Assembly: GCF_022539665.2 (NCBI RefSeq)
Contig: NC_081337.1
Coordinates: 10,206,679 to 10,270,678, forward strand
Direction: 5' to 3'
DNA length: 64,000 nucleotides
Source of the DNA: Daphnia carinata
Taxonomy: Eukaryota; Arthropoda; Branchiopoda; Diplostraca; Daphniidae
Below are positions 14,001-26,900 of the stretch, in pieces. The notes below the pieces were generated by a model. That model saw nothing but the letters and a program-made list of their open reading frames with translations. It ran no database searches and had not been told where the DNA came from. The position numbers were made by a program, and so were the translations under genes. How positions within the stretch are numbered: position 1 is the stretch's first letter; each line of letters begins with the position of its first letter.

Positions 14001-15791
14001 CCTACTTTTTTTTAAAACAATTTTCTACATGTTTCAGCAGCTCAGGCTGAAAAATGCATAATAATTTGTCTGATGACAGGTCTGTATGGTGATTATCTTC
14101 ATCGTCGCAATTATCATCTACCGGATAGTCGTCTCCATTCCACTGTTTCAGCACGAGACCTTGAAGTCGCAAGCCCAGGTAATTGCAAATCTCTCGGGCG
14201 CCGTAGTCAATCTAGTGTTGATCATGGCTCTAGGTCGTTTTTACGAGAAGTTGGCCTACAAACTCACCACCTGGGGTAAGTTATACAATTTTATTTTGCA
14301 TCAGGCATAAACCAAACGTCATCAGCTGAACTTTGAATATTTTTCTCACGTTTAGAAATGCATCGGACGCAGATCGAGTTCGAGGACAATTTGACCTTCA
14401 AGGTCTTTGCTTTCCAGTTCGTCAATTTGTACGCATCCATCTTCTACATAGCTTTCTTCAAAGGAAGATTCGTCGGCTATCCGGGCAACTATTTGCATAT
14501 TTTCGGTTTGAGGAATGAAGAGGTATAAATTTTAAAACAGTACAGATATTTGCAATTAGGTATGAGCTTAGGTTTAGGGTTAGGTTCAGTTATACCTGTT
14601 TAATGTCCTAGAATTATTTTTGTTTATCTTATAGTGTAGCGCTGGCGGGTGTCTGGTTGAGCTTTCCCAGCAGTTATTCATAATCATGGTCGGCAAGCAG
14701 GTCATCAACAACGCACAGGAAATCTTGTGGCCTAAAGCTCAGGCCTGGTGGCAGAATCGAAAGGTTAATCGCTTTCCTGTCATGACCACCGTTTTGATTG
14801 ATTTGTCTAACCTTGCTTTTATTTTTGTTTTCAAGGTGGAATTCACTCAAGATAAAGGAAAATCTAAGAGGTGGGAGGCAGATTACCAGCTAGTTGAGAA
14901 TGCTGGTTTATTTCAAGAATACCTTGAAATGGGTAAGCTTTTATCAAAACGTGCATAATGATTTTCATGATAAAATTTACGTTTCTGTGTCAGTGATGCA
15001 GTTTGGTTTCATCACGATCTTCGTGGCAGCCTTTCCACTTGCCCCGCTTTTTGCGTTGCTAAACAATGTTGTTGAAATACGACTAGATGCCCAGAAATTT
15101 GTGTGCAATACTCGACGAACTGTGGGACACCAGGCTAAAAACATTGGCATCTGGTTAAGAATATTGGAATTCCTCGTTCATCTAGCTGTTATCAGTAATG
15201 TATGTCATTCGAAACGATGGCTTTACTCTCAGACTCAATAACAGTTATGCACTAATAACTCTCAAGGCATTCTTGATATCATTCACGTCCGAGTTCCTTC
15301 CGAAAATTCTCTACCAGTACGAACACTCTTGGTCAATGGACGGTTACGTGAATTTCACCTTGGCTATCTCTCCGAAAGGTTTTTTACTATTCCTCTGCAT
15401 TCTTAAATTGCAGTAGAACATATTGTACTATGTGGAGATATAATAACTTATCGTTTTCTAGGCTCGATGATTGAACCATGCTACTACCGTAGCTTTCGTG
15501 ATGAGGATGGGAATTTGACAGCATTCTACTGGAAACTCCTTGTGGTTCGATTGGCGTTTGTTGTAATTTTTGAGGTAGTATCACCGATCCTTGAGACATT
15601 TCTTTATTTATAAATGAACGAATTCCTTTTTGCTTTTTCAGCATTTTGTATTTGGAGTTTGTCGATTAATTGATGCTGTCGTACCAGACGTCCCGAAGAC
15701 ATTGGCCATAAAGATGAAACGAGATAGATACTTAGCCAAACAAATACTGCAAGATCCAGAACATCACATTCGAATAAGCGAGTGCACGTAA
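11027..15791 (+). CDS. Anoctamin (TMEM16 family), complete
   Basis: Seventeen coding exons: 11027-11161, 11690-12046, 12427-12486, 12556-12603, 12677-12789, 12883-13051, 13118-13544, 13619-13731, 13873-13980, 14080-14275, 14356-14522, 14635-14763, 14836-14932, 14994-15199, 15267-15378, 15462-15574, 15642-15791. The sum is 2700 bases, 899 residues, all phases consistent. The cytosolic dimerisation domain reads [17 protein letters not shown], then [20 protein letters not shown]. The membrane core includes [20 protein letters not shown]. Calcium-site residues known from TMEM16 structures are kept: Asn/Glu in TM6 ([11 protein letters not shown]), two Glu in TM7 (EYLEM), Glu/Asp in TM8 ([13 protein letters not shown]). 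The product should be a calcium-activated chloride channel and/or lipid scramblase in plasma or internal membranes. I cannot choose the paralogue. The start ATG opens a low-complexity N-terminus and could be preceded by another exon. Confidence 0.96.
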
Positions 15792-16164
15792 TTTATTGGT
15801 CAAAAGCTGACAACATTCATTTTAGGCTGCCAAAATGCCATTTAATATCTCAGACTTAAATGTTCGTATTATTCATCATTGTGAAGGTCTTTTTTCCCCC
15901 TTTAAAAGCCAGTTTCGTATCTTTAGACAATTTTCGGGCGGAAACTGTGTGCATACGTGATACAAAAAAGAAATCTAATCCATACATTTTAGACATGAGT
16001 GAATCAGGTTTAACGTAACATTTAAATCCAAAAAACATTCCAGTTTTCCTAATCATTTTGTCAGGGGGTATGTGTGGTGGTATTATGTAAAGGGAAATGT
16101 ACGTATTCTGTAACTGATATATTTCCGTTCATTTGAACTTTTGTGTGCTGCCACTGTGGTTCCT

Positions 16165-16170
16165 AATAAA
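16165..16170 (+). other. Poly(A) signal of the anoctamin gene
   Basis: AATAAA 375 bases after the anoctamin stop, in AT-rich 3' UTR-like sequence. The rest of 15792-17040 is AT-rich with no gene; it includes the hairpin at 16606-16692 and a CTCF-like motif at 16349-16362. Confidence 0.5.
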
Positions 16171-16605
16171 TTAAAATCTTTATCATCAGTTATACCACAA
16201 CACAAGAAATTTAACTCACATGTGTGCAAAACGAGGAAATGCAACGCGCACGTGAAGAAATCTGAAATGCCTTATCATTGATGTCTATGGCAATCCGTTT
16301 TACCCCCCCCAAAAAAAAATTACGGCCTTTTTTCTTTTTTACAGCTATGGCCATCTAGCGGCCAGATTCCTATTTAATTTTCTAAATACAACTTTACGCA
16401 TTCTAGCCATATAAATATATAATTTTTTTAATTAATAACTTTATTTGATTAAAATATAACTCTACAATAATTATTTTGTTATATTCTACTTACTTAAATT
16501 AATTATTATTACTATTAACTATTCACGTTCCATTTTGTGCTGCAGCAATTATAATGAATGTAATTCTAATCGCAATGAGAATAATTGCTTGTTTTAGGTA
16601 CAAAT

Positions 16606-16692
16606 AATATGTTTGAGTAATATAAAGTCATTTTTGGTTGTTGCACTGTGAAAATAATACACAATAAGGACTTAATATTACTCAAACATATT
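16606..16692. repeat. Short inverted repeat (24-base arms, ~40-base loop)
   Basis: The arm AATATGTTTGAGTAATAT followed by AAGTC is mirrored by GACTTAATATTACTCAAACATATT, with one extra A and otherwise near-perfect pairing. It may be a decayed miniature inverted-repeat element or a hairpin RNA; nothing in the sequence decides. Confidence 0.6.
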
Positions 16693-17044
16693 AATTTTTT
16701 AAAGTTAAACTTTCATTTGGATGAGTACTTTAAATATGTTTCAAAACATTTAATTTGTGGCGGATAAAATTTTTCGTAATGACTTTTGCGTCCACAAGAG
16801 GCGCCTTAAACTGTGGCTCATCGGGCAGTTTTTTTTTTCAGGCATATTTCTAGATTGGCGTAACGCGTGTAGTCTGCTGTCTGCCTTTAGTCCTTTACTC
16901 GCTAGATAGACCGTCCTCGCTAGATTTTACTTCTTGACCTCTCTAATTATTGTCCAATTTATTTCATTCTGATCTACATTTTTCTGTCCAGGGTCACAAC
17001 GTAAGTGTTTTCTTGTATTCCTAGTGTGATTACTTTAAACTATG

Positions 17045-18970
<1,926 letters not shown>

Positions 18971-19863
18971 TCATGTAAGGTATGAACTATACATGTGAAT
19001 CAAGAGTTTTTATGCCTAATGATGTTTTACTGTCTTATTATAGATTAACAATAAATTTTGATCTGAAAAGGTTTCTTGTTTGGGGCAAGGTCCTGAATAA
19101 ATTATTATGTATGGATACACTACATGGAAGTTCTACACCTTATTCATATTCCCCAAACGGTATTTAAAATTCAAAAATTGAAGTGCATATCTGGGCTCCC
19201 TTCCTTTCCGTAGCCCCGTTTCCCCTTGACTCGTAATAAGCCCGTAGGGGGTCATGCCCCTACTGTACGGTATATATAAAAACAACATATACCGAGGTTT
19301 GGAGGGCTCTGGCCGGAAAGGGGACGTGGGGTGCTGCTTAGTCCGATGATGTGTTCACGGAGGGCGACGTGGCTGCCCACAAATCCGAACTAAAGGTTAA
19401 TCGCTCCTGTAAAAATGTTCCAAATCTTCAGCTCTTCTTCCGGCTTCTCTTAGCCAATCACCGGGTAATCTCCCCGGTGGGTCAACAAGGCAGTGTCTCC
19501 CCCTGCCTGGGTTGACGGCAACTTTTGAAAGGGCTATTGTGCCTTTTTAAAGTTGAAAAAAATAATTGTAATGTGCAGAGAATTGTAAATAAAATTTTTT
19601 TTATAAAATATTTTTTGCAAAATTTGTTTCCTTCATTGTCCGTGTTAGCTATGTTCACACATTACATTTATCAACTTTTTTTTTTTTGCTTTGTTTTATT
19701 TTTTTTTTGGCACTTTGATGGTAAGCATTGTTTCCATTGGTTTATCGTTTATCTGTAAGTATTCAATTATTATTTATTACACTCTTAGAATTCTTCAACT
19801 TACATTCAAGGAACAACGTGTAATATCTGGATTTTTTCTAAAGTAATTTTGTATTTTGTTTTA

Positions 19864-19935
19864 CTCGTATGGGAACCGATCCCCAGACATTCAGCGTGCA
19901 ACGCCGATGCTCTATCATTGAGACACGAGATATAT
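19864..19935 (-). tRNA. tRNA-like sequence 1 in foldback core (anticodon loop reads TGC, Ala-like)
   Basis: Read on the minus strand: acceptor-like CTCGT pairing ACGAG, D-arm TCTCAATGATAGAGC, anticodon stem TCGGC/GCTGA (one G-T pair) with seven-base loop GTTGCAC, and a T-arm GGGGATCGGTTCCC. The T-loop is not canonical and the acceptor pairs only over five bases, so this is probably a tRNA-derived sequence and not a working tRNA gene. Confidence 0.45.
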
Positions 19936-20030
19936 CTAAATATTTTATTATCGCATATCATATGTTACCGTCTAAGATGTTTATGCAGTCTTTCACAACT
20001 ATATGTTTATCTTTCTGTTGCTTTCATAAG

Positions 20031-20096
20031 GTTTATAGCTCTGTGGTAGAGCCTTTAGCTGTGATACCTGTTACTCTGGGTTCAAACCTCAGTAGA
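20031..20096 (+). tRNA. tRNA-like sequence 2 in foldback core (degenerate)
   Basis: A good D-arm with pol III A box (TAGCTCTGTGGTAGAGC) and a good T-arm with B box (CTGGGTTCAAACCTCAG, seven-base loop TTCAAAC) are present at tRNA spacing. The anticodon stem between them does not pair. It is best read as a tRNA-derived pol III promoter or tRNA relic. Confidence 0.4.
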
Positions 20097-20212
20097 TGTT
20101 TAAAAAATGAAGTAGAATAAATGTAGAAAAGTAGATAGCGGAATTGCATTTCAGTTTTATTCTAAGGGTAAAGCAAGTCCACAAGTGACTAGAAAAAAGC
20201 CAACTTGACATC

Positions 20213-20282
20213 ATATGATTCATGGCTCATTGGTAGAGCATCGGCGCGGTATGCCGAACATCCAGGGTTCGATCCCTGGATA
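20213..20282 (+). tRNA. tRNA-like sequence 3 in foldback core
   Basis: D-arm TGGCTCATTGGTAGAGC (A box), perfect five-pair anticodon stem TCGGC/GCCGA around loop GCGGTAT, and T-arm CCAGGGTTCGATCCCTGG (B box). Position 33 is C where tRNAs have T, the T-loop is one base short and I find no acceptor stem, so it is probably not a functional tRNA. Its first half closely resembles tRNA-like sequence 1 on the other strand, which suggests both derive from one tRNA. Confidence 0.45.
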
Positions 20283-20964
20283 ATAATTCTTACCATCAAA
20301 GGTGACAAAAACAAATAAAGCAAAGCAAAAAAAAAAGTTGATAAATATATAACACAGCAAACACAGACAATAAAGGAAACAAATTTTGCAAAAAATATTT
20401 TATAAAAAAAATTTTATTTACAATTCTCTGCACTTTACAATTATTTTTGCAACTTTAAAAAGGCACAATAGCCCTTTCAAAAGTTGCCGTCAACCCAGGC
20501 AGGGGGAGACACTGCCTTGTTGACCCACCGGGGAGATTACCCGGTGATTGGCTAAGAGAAGCCGGAAGAAGAGCTGAAGATTTGGAACATTTTTACAGGA
20601 GCGATTAACCTTTAGTTCGGATTTGTGGGCAGCCACGTCGCCCTCCGTGAACACATCATCGGACTAAGCAGCACCCCACGTCCCCTTTCAGGCCAGAGCC
20701 CTCCAAACCTCGGTATATGTTGTTTTTATATATACCGTACAGTAGGGGCATGACCCCCTACGGGCTTATTACGAGTCAAGGGGAAACGGGGCTACGGAAA
20801 GGAAGGGAGCCCAGATATGCACTTCAATTTTTTAAATATAAAATACCGTCTCGGGAATCCGAATGAAGTATAGAAATGTCACGTCATCCATTCAATCATT
20901 ACAATTTATTCAGTGTCTTGCCCCAACCAAGAATCTTTTCAGATCCAATGTTACTTTTAACCTA

Positions 20965-23325
20965 TGCTGAGGAAAGAAAAACAACACCATTAAGCATCTC
21001 AATTGTTGCTCATGTGACTTACATGACTTATAGATTCAACTTCTGGCAGAAGCTTGGGAAAGGCCATACAAATTGCAGATGAAAATCATTGTATAAGGCT
21101 CTTGAATGATAAAATAGCACCCCTAGAATGTTGCATTGTTGATAGTTGTGTTCCCAGTATGCTGAAAATCCTTTCCTATTGGATAATTTTTTTTTTAGAT
21201 TAGACATGGTTGGCAAAAAGCAGGAGAAATGCTTTGTCATAAATTCAAAAAATCTTCAAGAGAATTCCTTTCATACCTAAAAAGTCCATGTATGATGTTC
21301 ATCTCTGCAACGGCAGCAAAATTAAAACATCTTTAGGGCCATTTAAGTACCCAGCTTCACCGACACTCTGAACGTAAAGGACAAGTTGTTCTTTAGCAAG
21401 AGAAGCAGAATTATTTGAGGCTTCTAGCTGTGACAGAACTATAACGGATTGCTGTTACACAGCATTCATTCACACAAGATGGTACTTCTAATTAGACAAT
21501 TTGCATACTCTATTACCTTACCTCATACCTTAATGGTAATACACTTTCAGTGTTTTTCAACTGTAGGCTCACTCTTCCATCCTGTAACACTTCCAGACTT
21601 GACTTGATCCCCCACTAAAATTCTGCGAATGCAAAATAATAGCATTAAAAATACTTTTTCGATAGACAAAAAACCGAAAAGTACCTAATTCATGTTTTAT
21701 GTTGAACTCGTGCTATTTCTGGGTTTCCGTACAACACCCATTTTCAGCCCAAATACGGTCCCACAATTGTTCACTTCCTTCGCTGCATGGACTTATTCCT
21801 AACAATTTTTTTAGTGCAGCACTAACAGAATTTAGCTTTCACACACTGTCAGGTGGTAGACTGAATAACTAAACAATAAATAATTGTTTGTTAAAATTCT
21901 ATACTTATTTTGAATTCTTATTTGAAAAGTTTAGGTACCTGACTGTGTTCGCCTAATGCCAACTCATCCTGACGTTCAGTTAGGGATGAATTTGGAAACC
22001 TCCTTCACTGTTTGGAAGTGTCCCGTTCTAATTTGTTTTTTTTCCAGTAACTGAGTTTGTAGACTCAAAATTTGAGCTAAAAAACACAAATGAATAAAAG
22101 AACACAAATACAATCATTATGTATTACCATCCTTAGTTTTGTTGTTATCTAATATTCTGTGCTGTTGCAATAATTGAGCCTGCAGGTTCATAATTTGATC
22201 TAATAAACAATAATTAATAATTGAAAACTAATATAATAATCTTTATACTTAATATCCTTATCTTTTATTTTCTTATCCATTTTTAAATATTTTTCTGCAG
22301 CCACGCTACTCAACTAACTGCTAACGGGATCCAATGGACTCAAATTGCCTACGAGGACGGCGATGACGAGGATAGTGAGGCAGAGACGATCAGCTTGATG
22401 ACAATGAGGAGAAAATGAGGTGAAGAACAGGACTCATTTCTTTTTCATTACCGATCTGTATAAAAAAAGGAAATAAATTAGATGAAAGAACAATAGCATA
22501 CTCATAGTCATCTTCACTGACAAACTCTTGTAAAAAACGAAAAACAAATAAAATTCATCACAGGAAAGAGATACACTATGACAATCAAACAGTTTTCCGT
22601 TGGCAACCTACTTGTGACAGTCACATTTAACGAACCATAGTGTTATTGAGTTTTTTCATATAGTAAACATTCCAAAGTCTACTACAGGTAAGCTGTACTG
22701 GGAATTAAAAGGTGAAAAGTATCGGTACTTCCAATTAGTTCTTTTAACATAAATTTGCAACTACCAGATATCTCAAATCGTAAGAGAACACCCAGTAAGC
22801 TTGGGTTTGCAAACCATCCACTACATCCTTTCGAATCAATTGGTAATCTATTGTGAGGGACTCATTTGAAAGGAATGCCCCCATGGTAAAGTTTGCAAGT
22901 ATTTAAATTTGCCTTCTATGCTTTGGAAAAGAATTAAGGGCATAAATGGCATATTGTGAGTTAAATACCTTTCCCACGAGTAAATAGCGTAATAAAAAAC
23001 AAAAGTATGGATAGCCTAGCTGAGCAGCTGGCATAGCTGATCAACAATTGGAACTGTCACATATAAAAAACAACCAATTTTAGAGTGTTTTCATTCCAAT
23101 ACATACCCAAAAATGAAAGTACACAAGCGTAGATAACTTACCGTTAATTTTTAGATAAATATTCCTTCGAAACACACCATAGTTAAGAAAATTAACATAC
23201 ATCAACTTTACTAGTTACGACAATCAGCCATTATAGGGAACAGCGCCATCTAGTTTTACTATTTGATACTCAATGAAAATCTTAACTTCAAAACAAAGTG
23301 CGAAAATTAGCGCTTAACGTGATCG
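20965..23325 (-). other. AT-rich region with a decayed minus-strand gene/TE fragment
   Basis: Read on the minus strand, 21610-21270 gives coding-like pieces such as SLEVLQDGRVSLQLKNTESV and QLEASNNSASLAKEQLVLYV separated by breaks. The same words recur, diverged, near 26030-25840 (for example GAATTATTTGA..CTAGCTGTGA in both), so this is a repeated family. I recognise no domain. The remainder, to 23325, is AT-rich with nothing I can name apart from a CTCF-like motif near 23243. Confidence 0.45.
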
Positions 23326-23329
23326 TACC

Positions 23330-23912
23330 CAGAGATAAGGAGATGGGACACTACCGTGTTAAAGCCGCCATGACACTTTTTGGGGCAGCATCTAGCGGCT
23401 AATTCCCTCCCTTCTCATTAGCAGTCGAATTCCCTGCAAGGAACCAATGTGACAGGCGGCTAATTTGAATATGAGAAAGGAAAGTCGGACATTTCGCCAG
23501 ACAAAAACACACAACAAAAGTTCTGTGACTCGGAGGGCGTTGAAAACTCGAAGAATCAAAAGGGGTCGATTTTCTGGAATTTTTGGCTAAAAATACTTTC
23601 CATTCCAGTTTCTATTGAATTGTCTCCAGGGAACTTGTTAGGTAATTATCAAATTTTATCCTGCAAAATACCCAGCCTCAGTTTACAAGTTGTTACAATT
23701 TACTTTTAGTAATGAAACTTTCTTTTGTGTGTCATTAACTGGCGTATTGTCTAACTCTCCGTGACCATTTCAAATCAGCCGCCTGTAACAATGCTTGCTT
23801 GCAGGGAATTCGTCTGCTATTGAGAAAGGGAGAGAATTAGCCGCTAGATGGGGTGCCAAAATCTGTCATGGCGGACTTTCCCATTAAGTGTCCCATTTCC
23901 CTTATCTCTGAT
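23330..23912. mobile_element. Foldback/MITE-like element, ~150-base terminal inverted repeats
   Basis: The left arm begins CAGAGATAAGGAGATGGGACAC and contains CATCTAGCGGCTAATTC and GAATTCCCTGCAAG. The right arm (about 23770-23912) carries the same landmarks inverted and ends GTGTCCCATTTCCCTTATCTCTG. The ~290-base centre has no open frame. It is a non-autonomous element; transposon family unknown. Confidence 0.75.
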
Positions 23913-23914
23913 CC

Positions 23915-26900
23915 TACCTTGATCGTTAGTATTTCAGACGATTACCTCTATTTTTATAGCGCTATAACCAAAAAATTTAGCGGGTAGTTTGCATGCAGGA
24001 CAGACGTTAAACATGCCATCCATTCATCCGCATACATGTCGTAAGATTACCAGTATCGTAGATAGCAGAATGACAAGAAAAATGGACCACCCAATCACAT
24101 TAGTTGATATAACATTACTGAAAACGGTGGGAAGAATACAGTTCATTTTTTACTTTTTTCAAAATCACGTAAAATTTTTCCGGAAGTAACCGGAAGTAGC
24201 CAATATCTCCGAAAATATTGATCGTGTGACGAAATGAATACAATATTCGTAATCCTTATCAAATTTGGAATACAACTGTTGTGTTTTCAGCCAAAAGCCG
24301 GATTTGACCAAAATCGCGATTTTTCCTGAACTATGTTCATGAAAATTTGCGATTTTCGACGATTTTCAGGTATTTTGTACTGACCCATGGATTCGATCCC
24401 AAATTTCATGAGGATCACCAAAATATGAATCTTTTAATGTACAGACTTAAACGTAAGCAACCATAAGCTATTTAAAAACCGGAAGTAAAACCAGAAATCA
24501 CAATTTCGGAAAATCTAAAAAATGAGCTATGTTCTCCTTTACATTGCTAACAACATTTTCATAGTTGCAGAAGTCATTTACTGTAAATAAACATTTGCGG
24601 AGCTTCTAAAAGTACAATTTCAATTACGACAAATGTACCGCTGAATAGCTCTACATTTCCAGAGAATATCTCAAATCTTAATGACACCTTAATTCACCCG
24701 AATGAAAATTTCGTGCCTAATGTGATTAAATTTATTAGTCTAAGCATTATTACATGCAAACCTGTAGCCCAAAAGTGACGGGATTTAAAAAAAAAAAAAA
24801 AAAAAAAAAGGTTTCACTAGCATCTAGTGGACTGTTGGTGGGCTGTGGCAGTTTTGCCTTATAGTTAAGCCGCGTCTGTGTGTGAATCATAATTTATAAT
24901 ATAAAATTAGTGTTTAATTATAAAATTACGACTTATTAAACTATTTTGTTACTCAAATAACAAACAGACAGGCATTGAAAAACCGTGGAAACGTTAACGA
25001 TGAAACCACGAAATCTACCGTAAAACTACCAAACGTAGACAACAAAAACAAACACAAAAAAATGCATCGCATAAAAGGCTGGACGTTCTCTCAAACTACG
25101 GTCGAATTACCTGAAAACGTATATGAACTTTTTAAGCCTATTGCATGCTGTTACGAGCGAAAACATAAAAATGTACTCCTTCATTTTAGTTAACCCATTA
25201 AGCCAGCTCAGCCAAATAGTTGCCAAACCATAAGGGAAGGTACAAATTGAAATGCGTTATTGGTTACAAAAGTGTAAAATACCTTTATGATAACCCTGTT
25301 CCTTGAGGTACTGCAATCGATATATTGATGATTTTGCAGAAGGAGCAGTTTTGACGGTGACTATTTTTTCATTAATGACTTGGTTCAAACTTTTGTCTTC
25401 TAGTTTACATGCAAAGGCATGAACCACCTCCCCCCACAAAAAAAATCCTTAAAACACAAAAATAGTTTAAATTTCATATGCCACAAATGATACATTTACC
25501 TTGACTGTACAGAATTTGCAGCCATCTCTGATTTCAGCAAGCGGATTCGGTTCACGTCCCTTTTAATCAACATTGAAACGGTCATCGACCAGATATGCTT
25601 CTTCAAACTATCTTGTCACCTAATAAAAAAAGACAGAAGTAAAAAACAGGAAGAAAATTGTTACCAAGGTATACTTCTCATGGCATTGTTTTTTCTTTTC
25701 TTACTCATAGCGCATATTCCGCGAAGACATTGATTAGGAGCTCCAGCTAACAGCTGTACTGGTGGCCTTTGAGATGTTAAAGATTTCCTTAATCCTGAAA
25801 ATTGCCGGGATACAAAGTCACATATCTCATCATTGACGAAAATTCCTTCCATACCTAGGAACTCACTATATGACGCCCATTGATGACGCACCAGCGAAAA
25901 ACGTATTTTACTTCGAGTGAGTGCCGTGTTCACCAATGCTCTGGGCGCAAAGGTCACCGGCAGCCGTTTCCAAGCACAATATATAGTCACATGTGCAACA
26001 TACCAGGAGAATTATTTGAAGTAACTAGCTGTGAAAAAATTTAACGCTGTTATACCCGGTTCATACGGTGACACATCTCTTTAAAAAATTTGCAAAGCTC
26101 CACTAGTTTACCTACGGTAATGCACTCCAAATTGTTTCCACTGTCAAGAGTGGCCGACATTCAGTTGTGTAATGCTCCCGTACTTCCTATACTTGTTTGA
26201 CTTTAAACTCCAGAAAAATACAACCGATGCCAAACAGTACCCTTAAAATGCTTTATCAATTGACAAAAAGCAGCGGATTACCTAAGTTTATGTTTGAAGT
26301 CGACCCCAAGCGATTTAAAGGGATCGTTTCCATAATTGTCGTAAAAAATTGTGGTAATGTGATCCAGCAGATCTTCATCTGCATGCGGTGCTATAATACG
26401 ATCAAGAGCTCTTCGAAAATCTACAGAGATCTTTGGCTTTCATGTAGGATGATCCAAACAATCGTCTCCATAAATTAACTTACCATCTTACCGGCAGTAT
26501 TTCTCCCAGTCGAATCGTATTTGCAACGATGATACTCCAAGGATTTAACAAGTCGTCGTTGTACGCACCTATGAAAACATATTATAATGACAATCGTTTT
26601 GATCACTTAACGTAAAAGTCTACCCACTCTCTGCAGTTTTTACTGTAGTGACCAGTCAAATCCTCACGCCCACCTTTTGCATGTAAATTTAGTTCTGTGG
26701 GCGCCAGTCCAGAATAATAGTGTTAGAAACAACTCTTTTGGCAGCGAGGATTTTGAAATGGCGCTGAAAGTGGAACAAACTGCGAACTTCATAACCATTA
26801 GGCGCTCGTTTGCCATTCAAGACCTGCTTACAGTTGGATATATTAATTTAAGATCCTTTGGTCCCGCATTTAGAAATTTTTAATATTAAGTTACTTGGAT

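Larger units (their letters stand above)
19050..20960. mobile_element. Foldback element with ~0.65-kb inverted arms and a tRNA-like core
   Basis: The left arm (about 19050-19726) is mirrored by the right arm (about 20290-20960). The inner 550 bases of each arm (19176-19726 against 20290-20830) are nearly identical, including the palindromic pieces CACCGGGTAATCTCCCCGGTG and GTCAACAAGGCAG...CTGCCTGGGTTGAC. The outermost ~120 bases are clearly related but more diverged (for example GATCTGAAAAGGTTTCTTG against its mirrored copy). No long open frame or transposase is present, so the element is non-autonomous. It sits at the broken end of the Vasa-like pseudogene. I could not identify target-site duplications. 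Orientation is undefined because the element is symmetric. Confidence 0.85.

Noticed and set aside
19340-19380. CCGATGATG...CGGAGGGCGACG in the foldback arm, considered as a hammerhead ribozyme core
   Set aside because: The required CTGATGA and GAAA core elements and three-helix pairing are not present.
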